DNA of 64,000 nucleotides from Igneacidithiobacillus sp041146875. GTDB taxonomy: Bacteria > Pseudomonadota > Gammaproteobacteria > Acidithiobacillales > Acidithiobacillaceae. Below are positions 16,870-25,037 of the stretch, piece after piece. Made by a program: the position numbers and the translations under genes. The stretch's first letter is position 1, and each line of letters opens with the position of its first letter. The stretch lies in contig NZ_JBFRXP010000010.1 of the NCBI RefSeq assembly GCF_041146875.1, positions 40,301 through 104,300 of the forward strand, in the 5' to 3' direction. The notes under the pieces are model-generated. The model made no database searches. It saw only the letters and a program-made list of their open reading frames with translations, and was not told the DNA's origin.

Positions 16870-16983
16870 TCATCCCTGCCGCTGCTTATGCCGTGGTTCG
16901 ACGCAAATCACGCGTACGACGCCGTTGCGACGTATGATCTTACAGTTACGGCAAAGCTTTTTTACCGATGCACGAACTTTCAT
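16870..16983 (-). CDS. rpmJ: 50S ribosomal protein L36, zinc-binding form
   Basis: Smallest ribosomal protein, 37 residues, starting MKVRASVKKLCRNC with ATG at 16983 and TGA at 16870. The zinc-ribbon ligands Cys11, Cys14, Cys27 and His32 are all present, so this is the zinc-binding version rather than the cysteine-free paralogue that some bacteria express under zinc shortage. It lies 11 nt after infA and before rpsM, the usual end of the spc operon. Confidence 0.96.
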   Translation of the reverse strand: MKVRASVKKLCRNCKIIRRNGVVRVICVEPRHKQRQG

Positions 16984-16994
16984 GGACCGCCTCC

Positions 16995-17213
16995 TTACTT
17001 GGCGCGATAGGTGATGCGCCCCTTGCTCAGGTCGTAAGGCGTCATCTCCACAGTGACCTTATCTCCGGGCAGAATACGTATGTAGTGCATACGCATTTTT
17101 CCGGAGATGTGTGCATTGACCACGAACCCGTTCTCCAAGCGCACTTTAAATGTCGCACTAGGCAGGTTCTCTATGACTTCTCCCTGCATTTCGAGAGTGT
17201 CTTCCTTGGCCAT
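16995..17213 (-). CDS. infA: Translation initiation factor IF-1
   Basis: OB-fold protein that binds the A site of the 30S subunit during initiation. The 72-residue product is the standard length, begins MAKEDTLEMQGEV and includes NAHISGKMRMHYIRILPGD. It is encoded 3 nt downstream of adk and 11 nt before rpmJ. Placement next to secY/adk/rpmJ is typical of many phyla, whereas E. coli keeps infA elsewhere. Confidence 0.98.
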   Translation of the reverse strand: MAKEDTLEMQGEVIENLPSATFKVRLENGFVVNAHISGKMRMHYIRILPGDKVTVEMTPYDLSKGRITYRAK

Positions 17214-17216
17214 CCG

Positions 17217-17873
17217 TTACCCCAAAAAACCACGAATTCTGTCAGTAACCGCAGCGCTAGTCCCGTTACCGTCCACTTCTGCGTACCCACTCCTGCCGCG
17301 ATAGAATGAAACAAGCGGGGCAGTTTCAGCCATGTACACCGCGAGACGATGGCGAATCACAGCCGGCTGATCGTCGTCGCGCTGAAAGAGCTCGCCACCA
17401 CAGCGATCACAACAACCATCCACTTTTGGCGGCTGGAAGCGCATGTGGTAGATCGCGCCACAATCGCGACACACGCGCCGCCCAGACAAACGATCGACGA
17501 TTTCCTCGTCCTCCAACACAATGTGCAAAATGTGTCCGATCGACACGCCGGCGATATCCGAGAGAAGCCGGTCGAGACCCTCTGCCTGCACTACCGTGCG
17601 CGGAAAACCATCGAATACGACACCATTCCTCGCGTCATCTTCGCGCAAGCGTTCCGAAACGATACCGAGAATGATCTCGTCATTTACCAGAGCACCAGAC
17701 TCCATTACCGCCTTCGCGCGCTTACCCATTTCGCTACCGGTTGTAACAGAGGCGCGGAGCATATCACCTGTAGAAACGTGAGGCAAGCCCAAATCAGCTG
17801 AGATCACCTTGGCTTGCGTGCCCTTACCGACCCCTGGCGCACCCAGGAGAATAATATGCCCGGCGCCTTTCAT
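17217..17873 (-). CDS. adk: Adenylate kinase with zinc-binding LID
   Basis: Catalyses AMP + ATP to 2 ADP in the cytoplasm. The 218-residue protein has the P-loop GAPGVGKGT at residues 11-19 and the long LID domain. The LID carries a four-cysteine zinc site (Cys135, Cys138, Cys155, Cys158; CRDCG and CDRCG), a form common in Gram-positives and uncommon in enterobacteria. The gene lies between secY (2-nt gap) and infA (3-nt gap) inside the spc operon, so its expression follows ribosomal protein synthesis. Confidence 0.96.
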   Translation of the reverse strand: MKGAGHIILLGAPGVGKGTQAKVISADLGLPHVSTGDMLRASVTTGSEMGKRAKAVMESGALVNDEIILGIVSERLREDDARNGVVFDGFPRTVVQAEGLDRLLSDIAGVSIGHILHIVLEDEEIVDRLSGRRVCRDCGAIYHMRFQPPKVDGCCDRCGGELFQRDDDQPAVIRHRLAVYMAETAPLVSFYRGRSGYAEVDGNGTSAAVTDRIRGFLG

Positions 17874-17875
17874 GA

Positions 17876-19213
17876 TTACCGCTTACCTTGCTGACCGCTT
17901 TTGCGCAGCAAGCCCTCATAGCGATGCGTCAGCAAGTGACTCTGCAGTTGGGCCATAAGGTCCATCATCACGACAACGACAATCAGTAAACTAGTACCGC
18001 CAAAGTAAAACGGCACGTTATATTCGGTAATTAGGAACTCGGGCAACAAACATACCAAGGTGAGATAAATCGCGCCCCAAAGCGTTAGTCTGCTGAGGAC
18101 TCGATCCATATATTTGGCAGTCTGTTCGCCAGGCCGCAGGCCAGGCACAAACGCACCGGATTTTTTCAGATTGTCTGCTGTCTCGCGGGGGTTAAATACC
18201 ATCGCTGTATAAAAAAACGCGAAGAACACAATGGCGGTAGTAAACACTATGACGTAAAGCGTGCTACCCGGACTCAAAGCCTGTCCAATCCGTGACAACC
18301 ATTCCATTCCGGGAACATTAGCGAACCAACCGGCAAGGGTAGCGGGCAGCAAAAGTATGCTGGTAGCGAAGATCGGCGGAATGACACCAGACATGTTCAC
18401 CTTGAGTGGCATGTGTGTACTTTGCCCACCATAAATCTTCCGTCCAACCTGCCGCTTGGCGTACTGGATCGGAATCCGACGCTGCGCACTCTCCATAAAT
18501 ACCACAAACGCCAACACGAGCAATGCCAAGACGAATATCGCCAAAGCGAAAAGCGGCTGAAATTGTCCTGTGCGCACCAACTCCAACATGGTGGCGAGGG
18601 CCTGCGGTAGCCCAGCAACAATCCCGGCGAAGATGATCAACGAAATACCGTTACCAATCCCACGCTCGGTAATCTGCTCGCCGAGCCACATGAGAAAAAC
18701 CGTTCCCGCAGAGAGCGTGATGGTGGTGGTAAACAGAAATAGCGGGCCAGGATCGATAACCACCGGGACGGATCCGCCATGCATCTTTTCTATTGCAACG
18801 GCAATGCCCAAACCCTGCAAGAGGGACAATACGACCGTGGCGTAGCGGGTGTATTCGGTAATCTTTCGCCGCCCAGCTTCGCCTTCTTTCTTTAGTTCTT
18901 CCAGTTGGGGAACCACAGAGCCGGCCAACTGAAAAATAATTGAGGCGCTAATATATGGCATAATGCCCAACGCGAATACCGTGAGCCGTGACAACGCGCC
19001 CCCGGAAAACATGTTGAACATACCCAGAATCGTGCCTTGTTCCTGATGAAAGAATGAGGCCATAGCTGCGGGGTCAATACCGGGGACGGGGATATGCGCC
19101 CCAATCCGAAACACCAGCAACGCTCCGAGCAAGAACAATATACGTTTACGTAGCTCGGCGATGTTGCCCGCACCCTGTGCGGCATTGCCCAATGCGCCGA
19201 GGGTGTTGGCCAT
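17876..19213 (-). CDS. secY: Preprotein translocase subunit SecY
   Basis: Channel-forming subunit of the Sec translocon in the inner membrane. The 445-residue protein has ten predicted membrane helices, starting with RILFLLGALLVFRIGAHIPV, the plug segment after it, and conserved cytoplasmic loops such as GEAGRRKITEYTRY. It follows rplO by 1 nt in the spc operon. Its partner secE is encoded about 24 kb upstream in the same strand run. Confidence 0.98.
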   Translation of the reverse strand: MANTLGALGNAAQGAGNIAELRKRILFLLGALLVFRIGAHIPVPGIDPAAMASFFHQEQGTILGMFNMFSGGALSRLTVFALGIMPYISASIIFQLAGSVVPQLEELKKEGEAGRRKITEYTRYATVVLSLLQGLGIAVAIEKMHGGSVPVVIDPGPLFLFTTTITLSAGTVFLMWLGEQITERGIGNGISLIIFAGIVAGLPQALATMLELVRTGQFQPLFALAIFVLALLVLAFVVFMESAQRRIPIQYAKRQVGRKIYGGQSTHMPLKVNMSGVIPPIFATSILLLPATLAGWFANVPGMEWLSRIGQALSPGSTLYVIVFTTAIVFFAFFYTAMVFNPRETADNLKKSGAFVPGLRPGEQTAKYMDRVLSRLTLWGAIYLTLVCLLPEFLITEYNVPFYFGGTSLLIVVVVMMDLMAQLQSHLLTHRYEGLLRKSGQQGKR

Positions 19214-19214
19214 C

Positions 19215-19652
19215 TTATTCCTCTACCTGGCCGCCAGCAGCCTCAATGGCCTGCCGTGCACCGGCGCTAACGCGCAGGCCCTTGACCGAAACTGCTGCTT
19301 CCAGCTTGCCCGTGCGGATCACTTTGACTTGGTCAACGTCGCCGCGGACGAAGCGTCGCAACCGCAAGGCTTCAAGATCAACAACCCCACTAATCGCGGC
19401 ACTTTCCAGCATGTCCAGCGTGACTTCGACTACCACCTGAGCCCCGTTGTTGCGGAACCCACGCTTGGGGATACGGCGTTGCAACGGCATCTGGCCGCCT
19501 TCAAAACCGACCTTATGATAACCACCAGAGCGTGCGTGCTGACCTTTGTGCCCGCGGCCGGCGGTCTTACCAAAACCGCTACCGATGCCGCGTCCAACCC
19601 GCACGCGCTCTTTCTTAGCACCCGGCGCGGGAGCAATGGTATTCAATTTCAT
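19215..19652 (-). CDS. rplO: 50S ribosomal protein L15
   Basis: Late-assembly large-subunit protein with an extended N-terminus. The 145-residue product starts MKLNTIAPAPGAKK and has the glycine-rich GRGIGSGFGKTAGRGHKGQ segment. ATG 19652 overlaps the rpmD stop as ATGA and gives the family length (E. coli 144); a TTG five codons upstream is disfavoured. Located between rpmD and secY, as in most bacteria. Confidence 0.97.
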   Translation of the reverse strand: MKLNTIAPAPGAKKERVRVGRGIGSGFGKTAGRGHKGQHARSGGYHKVGFEGGQMPLQRRIPKRGFRNNGAQVVVEVTLDMLESAAISGVVDLEALRLRRFVRGDVDQVKVIRTGKLEAAVSVKGLRVSAGARQAIEAAGGQVEE

Positions 19653-19834
19653 GACTGTTCTTCCCAACGCAAAAGATACGGGACTTTCTTGATCATACCG
19701 CGAACCTCTGGGGTATCACTCAGCTCAACGGTATGTCCGGTGTGACGCAACCCTAAGCCACGCACGGTTGCGCGATGCTTCTCGGTGATCCCAATGAGGC
19801 TACGTACCAGCGTAACCCGTAAGATCTTACTCAT
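19649..19834 (-). CDS. rpmD: 50S ribosomal protein L30
   Basis: Small large-subunit protein of 61 residues, beginning MSKILRVTLVRSLIG and containing the LGLRHTGHTVE core. ATG 19834 is chosen because it matches the family N-terminus; further upstream in-frame codons would add a tail inside rpsE. It overlaps rpsE by 8 nt and rplO by 4 nt, so translation across rpsE-rpmD-rplO is probably coupled. Confidence 0.96.
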   Translation of the reverse strand: MSKILRVTLVRSLIGITEKHRATVRGLGLRHTGHTVELSDTPEVRGMIKKVPYLLRWEEQS

Positions 19835-20360
19835 GCCCAGCCCCTCCGTGCCCACGGATCTCTTGTAACGTTTTACCACGCTTCATGGCGATCGACTGCG
19901 GACTAGCCAACTTGGAGAACGCGTCGAAGGTGGCGCGAACGACATTGATCGGGTTGTTGGAGCCCAAGGACTTGGCTACCACATTACGCAACCCGACCGC
20001 CTCGCAGACCGCGCGCATCGCGCCACCCGCGATCACACCACTTCCTTCTGGCGCAGGGCGCAGAATAACGCGCGCTGCCCCATGCCGTCCCTCAACCGGA
20101 AACGGGATGGTGCCGCGCATCAATGGCACTTGGGTAAGGTAGCGACGCGCCTGATCCGTGGCTTTTTGGATGCCAGCGGGGACCTCTTTCGCCTTGCCGC
20201 GCCCGAAGCCCACCTTACCATCTCCGTCACCAACCACCATCAGCGCAGCAAACCCGAACTGCCGGCCACCCTTTACAACTTTTGACACGCGGTTGATATG
20301 GATAAGCTTTTCCAACATTCCGTCGCTCGGCTGTTGGCTCTCGCGATTCTCTCTTGCCAT
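19827..20360 (-). CDS. rpsE: 30S ribosomal protein S5
   Basis: Decoding-fidelity protein at the mRNA entrance of the 30S subunit. The 177-residue product has the double-stranded-RNA-binding-like N domain (LIHINRVSKVVKGGRQFGF) and the C domain with GSGVIAGGAMRAVCEAVG. ATG 20360 has a GGAG at good spacing; a TTG two codons upstream does not improve the fit. It is in the spc operon between rplR and rpmD. Confidence 0.97.
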   Translation of the reverse strand: MARENRESQQPSDGMLEKLIHINRVSKVVKGGRQFGFAALMVVGDGDGKVGFGRGKAKEVPAGIQKATDQARRYLTQVPLMRGTIPFPVEGRHGAARVILRPAPEGSGVIAGGAMRAVCEAVGLRNVVAKSLGSNNPINVVRATFDAFSKLASPQSIAMKRGKTLQEIRGHGGAGHE

Positions 20361-20373
20361 TGTCAATACTCCG

Positions 20374-20727
20374 TCAGAAGGACAGGCCGCTTTCGCGTGC
20401 TGCTTCGGCTAGGGCCTTTACCCGACCATGATAGCGATAGCCGCTACGGTCGAAGGCCACTTGGGTGATACCGAGGCCTTTGGCCTTTTCTGCCACGCGC
20501 TTACCGATAATTGCTGCACTCTCAGCGCTGCTTCCATTCTTGACCGTAGCGCGGACATCTTTCTCCACCGAGGAGGCCTGGGTAAGCACCCGCCCTTGGC
20601 TGTCGTCGATGATTTGTGCATAGATATGTTTGCCGGAGCGATAGACCGCCAAACGGAGTTTGCCTTGGCCGGCGATGCGCGCACGCGTCTTTCTGGCTCG
20701 CCGCAAGCGACTGATGTTCTTGTCCAT
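20374..20727 (-). CDS. rplR: 50S ribosomal protein L18
   Basis: 5S rRNA-binding protein of the central protuberance. The 117-residue product has the basic N-terminus (SRLRRARKTRARI) and the LAVYRSGKHIYAQIIDD core, with the C-terminal FDRSGYRYHGRVKALAEAAR. ATG 20727 matches the family start; upstream in-frame codons overlap rplF. It overlaps the end of no gene but starts 12 nt before the rplF stop is passed. Confidence 0.97.
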   Translation of the reverse strand: MDKNISRLRRARKTRARIAGQGKLRLAVYRSGKHIYAQIIDDSQGRVLTQASSVEKDVRATVKNGSSAESAAIIGKRVAEKAKGLGITQVAFDRSGYRYHGRVKALAEAARESGLSF

Positions 20728-20738
20728 TGCTGATCCCC

Positions 20739-21263
20739 TCACTTCTTCTTGGCTTCTTTACGCCGGACCTGCTCGCCAGCATAGCGAACACCCTTGCCCT
20801 TATAAGGCTCCGGTGGCCGATACGCGCGGATATCAGCGGCGACCTGACCGACCATCTGCTTATCCGCTCCACGGATAACGATTTCGGTCTGCGTTGGCGT
20901 TTCAACGGTGATGGCCTCAGGCACCGGGTATTCAACCGGATGTGAAAAACCCAAGCTCAAACCCAATGTCTTTCCTTTGGCCTGGGCACGATAACCAACG
21001 CCGATAATTTCCAGCTTGCGCTCAAATCCTTGGGAAACGCCTTGCACCATATTGGAAAGCAGTGCGCGGGTCGTGCCCGCATGATGTACAACCTCGGCTT
21101 GCCAATTCACATTCGCGCTGTCGCCATCAACATGGATTTCGACACCGGCCTGCAACGGCATCGTAAGCTGACCCTTGGGGCCTTTGACTACGACCTGTCC
21201 CGCGTCCACTCTTACTTCGACACCCTTGGGCAGGATTACTGCTTGTTTTGCTATGCGTGACAT
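20739..21263 (-). CDS. rplF: 50S ribosomal protein L6
   Basis: Large-subunit protein near the factor-binding site, built from two repeated domains. The 174-residue product begins MSRIAKQAVILPKGVE and has LEIIGVGYRAQ and the C-terminal signature RPPEPYKGKGVRYAGE. Located between rpsH and rplR in the spc operon with short gaps on both sides (9 and 11 nt). Confidence 0.98.
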   Translation of the reverse strand: MSRIAKQAVILPKGVEVRVDAGQVVVKGPKGQLTMPLQAGVEIHVDGDSANVNWQAEVVHHAGTTRALLSNMVQGVSQGFERKLEIIGVGYRAQAKGKTLGLSLGFSHPVEYPVPEAITVETPTQTEIVIRGADKQMVGQVAADIRAYRPPEPYKGKGVRYAGEQVRRKEAKKK

Positions 21264-21272
21264 GGTTCCCCC

Positions 21273-21668
21273 TTAGGCTACGACGCAGAGCACTTCGCCG
21301 CCGATACCTTCGGCGCGCGCCGCGCGATCGGTCATGATGCCCCGGGACGTCGACACAATAGCGATGCCATAGCCGTCGCGCACCCGCGGCAGCTCCTGTG
21401 CGCCACGATAAATACGTACTCCGGGCCGACTGATACGGCGAATTTCGGAGATGACACCCTCACCAGCGTAATACTTCAGGGTAATACGCAGGCTCGGATG
21501 GCCGGCCAAGGTATCGTCTGCAATCTCAGCAATATAGCCCTCTTCCAAAAGGACGCGCGCGATCGCTCGTTTCAGCGTGGAAGCTGGAACCTGTACGAAA
21601 TTTTTGCCTACTGCCTGCGCATTGCGAATGCGCGTCAGCATATCTGCGATAGGATCTGTAATGCTCAT
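21273..21668 (-). CDS. rpsH: 30S ribosomal protein S8
   Basis: 16S rRNA helix-21-binding protein and, in E. coli, the translational repressor of the spc operon. The 131-residue product begins MSITDPIADMLTRIRNAQ and has the signature STSRGIMTDRAAR. It follows rpsN by 7 nt. An S8-binding element in the rplE region was not identified by eye. Confidence 0.98.
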   Translation of the reverse strand: MSITDPIADMLTRIRNAQAVGKNFVQVPASTLKRAIARVLLEEGYIAEIADDTLAGHPSLRITLKYYAGEGVISEIRRISRPGVRIYRGAQELPRVRDGYGIAIVSTSRGIMTDRAARAEGIGGEVLCVVA

Positions 21669-21675
21669 CTTTCCC

Positions 21676-21861
21676 TCACCAACTGCTCTTCACGACGCCG
21701 GGGATATTGCCGGCAGAGGCATGCTTACGCAGGCAAAGACGACAAAGTCCAAACTTGCGATAGTAGCCATGGGCACGCCCGCACAACTGGCAACGATGAT
21801 AGGCGCGAACCTGAAATTTGGGTGTCCGTGCCGCCTTGGCGATCATTGATTTTTTGGCCAT
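21676..21861 (-). CDS. rpsN: 30S ribosomal protein S14, short zinc-binding type
   Basis: Head protein of the 30S subunit. At 61 residues this is the short zinc-ribbon form (Cys24, Cys27, Cys40, Cys43; CQLCG and CRLCL) seen in Gram-positives and Thermus, not the cysteine-free form of about 101 residues found in E. coli. The basic N-terminus (MAKKSMIAKAARTPKF) and the C-terminus GVVKSSW are typical of the short form. It occupies the normal rpsN position between rplE and rpsH. Confidence 0.96.
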   Translation of the reverse strand: MAKKSMIAKAARTPKFQVRAYHRCQLCGRAHGYYRKFGLCRLCLRKHASAGNIPGVVKSSW

Positions 21862-21874
21862 ACCTTAACTCTCC

Positions 21875-22417
21875 TCAGGCGCGGAACGGCATTTTGAAGG
21901 CTTTGAGCAAACCCAGAGCCTCAGCGTCGTTCTTGGCGGTGGTAGTAAAGGTCACATCCATCCCGCGGAGCCGATCGATCTTGTCGTATTCGATCTCGGG
22001 GAAGATGATCTGTTCCTTTACGCCCATAGAATAGTTACCACGTCCGTCAAAGGACTTTGGCGACAAACCACGAAAATCGCGAATCCGCGGAATGGCAATG
22101 CTCACCAGACGATCGAGAAATTCGTACATACGTTCACCACGCAGGGTGACCATACAGCCGATCGGATACCCGTCGCGGATCTTAAACGCAGCAACCGATT
22201 TGCGCGCCTTGGTAACGATGGGCTTCTGGCCGGCAATCTTGGTCATATCACCAACTGCGGCTTCCAGGACTTTCTTGTCGCCCACCGCTTCGCCAACCCC
22301 CATGTTGATGGTAATTTTCTGCAAGCGCGGGACTTCCATCACGCTCTTGTAGCCGAATTCCTGAATCAGGCGCGGGACGATCTGATCCTTATAAATTTTT
22401 TGCAAACGTGCTTCCAT
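21875..22417 (-). CDS. rplE: 50S ribosomal protein L5
   Basis: 5S rRNA-binding protein of the central protuberance that contacts P-site tRNA. The 180-residue product has the signature MEVPRLQKITINMGVG, KPIVTKARKSVAAFKIR and the terminal DAEALGLLKAFKMPFR. It follows rplX by 14 nt. Length matches E. coli L5 (179). Confidence 0.98.
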   Translation of the reverse strand: MEARLQKIYKDQIVPRLIQEFGYKSVMEVPRLQKITINMGVGEAVGDKKVLEAAVGDMTKIAGQKPIVTKARKSVAAFKIRDGYPIGCMVTLRGERMYEFLDRLVSIAIPRIRDFRGLSPKSFDGRGNYSMGVKEQIIFPEIEYDKIDRLRGMDVTFTTTAKNDAEALGLLKAFKMPFRA

Positions 22418-22431
22418 CTCTACCTGCTCCC

Positions 22432-22752
22432 TCAGTGCTTAGCCAGCTGTTCGCCGTTGCTTTTGAACACACGAACTTTGCTGCCATCAGCGAGGAATTT
22501 GAAACCCACGCGATCTGCCTTGCCCGTCGCCGGGTTATACACCGCGAGTTTGCACAATTGCACCGGGGCTTCCTTTTCCACGATGCCGCCGCCATTACCC
22601 ATGCGGTCAGGCCGTTGATGCCGCTTGATCATGTTTACCTTTTCCACGATGGCACGGTTTTCCTCGGGTAGCACGCGCAGTACTTTGCCACGTTTACCCT
22701 TGTCCTTACCGCTGAGCACCACCACTTCGTCGTCTTTACGAATCTTGCTCAT
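22432..22752 (-). CDS. rplX: 50S ribosomal protein L24
   Basis: Assembly-initiator protein at the tunnel exit with a KOW motif. The 106-residue product begins MSKIRKDDEVVVLSGKDKGK, the KOW segment, and contains NMIKRHQRPD and GGIVEKEAPVQ. It lies between rplN (9-nt gap) and rplE, the canonical order. Confidence 0.98.
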   Translation of the reverse strand: MSKIRKDDEVVVLSGKDKGKRGKVLRVLPEENRAIVEKVNMIKRHQRPDRMGNGGGIVEKEAPVQLCKLAVYNPATGKADRVGFKFLADGSKVRVFKSNGEQLAKH

Positions 22753-22761
22753 GCGCAGCTC

Positions 22762-23130
22762 CTACAACACTTCAGGCGCGAGCGAAATGATCTTCATAAA
22801 ATTGGCGCCACGCAGCTCGCGGGTGACCGGGCCAAAAATACGCGTACCGATAGGCTGCAACTGATTGTTCAGCAGAACCGCAGCGTTGTTATCGAAGCGG
22901 ATGACGGATCCATCCTCACGCCGCACACCCTTACGGGTACGCACGATCAGGGCATTGTAAACGTCGCCTTTCTTGACCTTGCCGCGCGGCGCAGCATCTT
23001 TGATGCTCACCTTGATCACATCACCGATATCTGCATAACGCCGATGCGAACCACCCAGCACTTTGATACACATTACCTCACGCGCTCCACTGTTATCCGC
23101 CACAGCGAGCCGGCTTTGCATTTGAATCAT
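22762..23130 (-). CDS. rplN: 50S ribosomal protein L14
   Basis: Large-subunit protein at the intersubunit face. The 122-residue product begins MIQMQSRLAVADNSGAR and carries the L14 signature in the RTRKGVRREDGS segment and the FGPVTRELR end region. Its ATG overlaps the rpsQ stop (ATGA), so translation is likely coupled. Confidence 0.98.
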   Translation of the reverse strand: MIQMQSRLAVADNSGAREVMCIKVLGGSHRRYADIGDVIKVSIKDAAPRGKVKKGDVYNALIVRTRKGVRREDGSVIRFDNNAAVLLNNQLQPIGTRIFGPVTRELRGANFMKIISLAPEVL

Positions 23131-23402
23131 GATGCGACTCCTTCAGCAATAGCATGGCCAACCACAGAGACTAGGCGCCACGTTTTGGTCTTGGACAGCG
23201 GCCGACACTCTTCAATGCGGACGGTGTCACCAATTTGGCAGCTATTTTCCTGATCATGGGCGTGGAATTTTTTCGAGCGTCGTATGTACTTTTTGTAGAG
23301 CGGATGCTGAATACGCCGCTCAACGAGAACCACGATAGTCTTATCCATACGGTTACTGACCACGGTGCCCACCAGACTACGGGGATTCTGTTCTGTGCTC
23401 AT
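23127..23402 (-). CDS. rpsQ: 30S ribosomal protein S17
   Basis: OB-fold primary 16S rRNA-binding protein. The 91-residue product contains VGTVVSNRMDKTIVVLVERR and the signature GDTVRIEECRPLSKTKTW. It overlaps both neighbours by 4 nt (ATGA with rpmC upstream and rplN downstream), giving the coupled chain rplP-rpmC-rpsQ-rplN. Confidence 0.98.
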   Translation of the reverse strand: MSTEQNPRSLVGTVVSNRMDKTIVVLVERRIQHPLYKKYIRRSKKFHAHDQENSCQIGDTVRIEECRPLSKTKTWRLVSVVGHAIAEGVAS

Positions 23403-23596
23403 TGGCTCACCTTCGCCTTTTTGCTGATCTCGGTACGCACACGCGCGATATCACGGCGAACGCCACGCAGGCGTGCGGTCTTCGCCAGTTGCCCGGTGCC
23501 ATGCTGCATGCGCAGCTTGAACTGCTCTTCGAGGAGCGCAAGCAACTGCGTCTGACACTCGGACGCGGATAGTTTGCTCAAATCTTGTCCTTTCAT
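23399..23596 (-). CDS. rpmC: 50S ribosomal protein L29
   Basis: Two-helix protein at the tunnel exit, part of the docking site for SRP and trigger factor. The 65-residue product begins MKGQDLSKLSASECQ and has the basic second helix with ARLRGVRRDIARVRTEI. ATGA overlaps join it to rplP upstream and rpsQ downstream. Confidence 0.97.
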   Translation of the reverse strand: MKGQDLSKLSASECQTQLLALLEEQFKLRMQHGTGQLAKTARLRGVRRDIARVRTEISKKAKVSQ

Positions 23597-24009
23597 CCCA
23601 TCACCCGCCGTTCTACCACGATGGTCTGTACCGGTAATTTGGCGGCGCCAAGCCGCAGGGCTTCACGCGCAACTTCTTCCGTTACACCTTCCATCTCATA
23701 CAAAACCTTACCAGGCTGAATTTGCGCTACCCAGTATTCGGGATTGCCCTTGCCCTTACCCATACGTACCTCAGCTGGTTTCTTGCTGATGGGTTTATCA
23801 GGGAAAATGCGCACCCAAATACGTCCGCCACGGCGCACGTGACGGTTGATCGCGCGCCGTGCGGCCTCGATCTGCCGTGCGGTAACGCGCCCACGGGTAA
23901 TGGCCTTGAGGCCATACTCACCAAAGCTAACTTTGTTGCCGCGCGTCGCCAGGCCGCGATTGCGCCCCTTGTGCTGTTTGCGAAACTTGGTCCGTTTAGG
24001 TTGCAACAT
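23593..24009 (-). CDS. rplP: 50S ribosomal protein L16
   Basis: Large-subunit protein near the A-site tRNA elbow. The 138-residue product begins MLQPKRTKFRKQHKGRNRG and has MGKGKGNPEYWVA. ATG 24009 is preferred over the adjacent GTG (24012) because GGAG sits seven bases from the ATG but only four from the GTG. It lies between rpsC and rpmC. Confidence 0.97.
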   Translation of the reverse strand: MLQPKRTKFRKQHKGRNRGLATRGNKVSFGEYGLKAITRGRVTARQIEAARRAINRHVRRGGRIWVRIFPDKPISKKPAEVRMGKGKGNPEYWVAQIQPGKVLYEMEGVTEEVAREALRLGAAKLPVQTIVVERRVMG

Positions 24010-24020
24010 CACCGCTCTCC

Positions 24021-24683
24021 TTACTTCTGCGCGGCAGCAACGCTAGCGGCGCTGCTCCATTCCAGAATTTCGCCCTTGAAGATCCAGACCTTGATACCGA
24101 TAATTCCGTAGGTCGTTTTTGCTTCGGCGAAACCATAATCAATATCGGCGCGCAGGGTGTGCAGCGGCACGCGCCCCTCACGATACCATTCGGTGCGCGC
24201 GATTTCCGCACCACCAAGGCGCCCGGCGCAGTTGATGCGCATCCCTTGTGCACCAAAACGCATGGCGTTAGTGACGGCGCGTTTCATTGCGCGTCGAAAC
24301 ATGACTCGGCGCTCCAGTTGCTGGGCAACATTTTCGGCAACCAGTTGCGCGTCTAATTCCGGTTTGCGGATCTCTTCGACATTCACATGCACCGGAATCC
24401 CCATACGCTTTTGTACTTCAGCGCGCAGATTCTCGATGTCCTCGCCTTTCTTGCCGATTACCACGCCAGGACGCGCAGTATGCAGCGTGATCCGCGCGCT
24501 ACGCGCTGGACGCTCCACAGTAATGTCGGAGATAGCAGCGCCACTCAGACGCTTGCGGATGAAATCGCGGATGCGAATATCTTCCAGGAGTTTGTCTTTG
24601 AAATCAGCCTTACCGTACCAGCGCGAGTTCCAATTCTTAATGATTCCCAGACGCAGTCCGATTGGATTGGTTTTCTGACCCAT
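24021..24683 (-). CDS. rpsC: 30S ribosomal protein S3
   Basis: Head protein at the mRNA entry channel with helicase-assisting activity. The 220-residue product begins MGQKTNPIGLRLGI, has the KH domain with PGVVIGKKGEDIENL, and the C-terminal domain (GRLGGAEIARTEWYREGRVP). It follows rplV by 11 nt in the S10 operon. Confidence 0.98.
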   Translation of the reverse strand: MGQKTNPIGLRLGIIKNWNSRWYGKADFKDKLLEDIRIRDFIRKRLSGAAISDITVERPARSARITLHTARPGVVIGKKGEDIENLRAEVQKRMGIPVHVNVEEIRKPELDAQLVAENVAQQLERRVMFRRAMKRAVTNAMRFGAQGMRINCAGRLGGAEIARTEWYREGRVPLHTLRADIDYGFAEAKTTYGIIGIKVWIFKGEILEWSSAASVAAAQK

Positions 24684-24694
24684 ATTTTCCTCGC

Positions 24695-25027
24695 TTACTG
24701 TTCGGATACGACGATGGTGATGTGGCTGGTGCGCTTGAGGATTCTCGTGCCGCGCCCTTTGGCGCGTGCAGCAAAACGCTTCAGTACGGCGCCACCATCG
24801 ATCATGATGGTCTCAACCACCAATGCGTCGACGTCTGCACCTTCGTTATTCTCAGCGTTGGCAATCGCAGACTCCAAACACTTCCGAATGGGCAAGGCTG
24901 CTTTTTTCTGCGTAAAGCGAAGAATGTCGAGCGCCTTGTCGACCGGCTGCCCACGCACAAGGTCGGCAACCAGCCGCGCCTTTTGCGGCGACATTTGCAA
25001 TCCTTTGAGTACTGCCGTTGATCTCAT
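24695..25027 (-). CDS. rplV: 50S ribosomal protein L22
   Basis: Tunnel-lining protein whose beta-hairpin forms part of the constriction. The 110-residue product begins MRSTAVLKGLQMSPQKARLV and ends with RTSHITIVVSE. ATG 25027 gives exactly the E. coli length and follows a GAGG; longer in-frame extensions run into rpsS. It lies between rpsS and rpsC. Confidence 0.97.
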   Translation of the reverse strand: MRSTAVLKGLQMSPQKARLVADLVRGQPVDKALDILRFTQKKAALPIRKCLESAIANAENNEGADVDALVVETIMIDGGAVLKRFAARAKGRGTRILKRTSHITIVVSEQ

Positions 25028-25037
25028 CTCAATTTCC

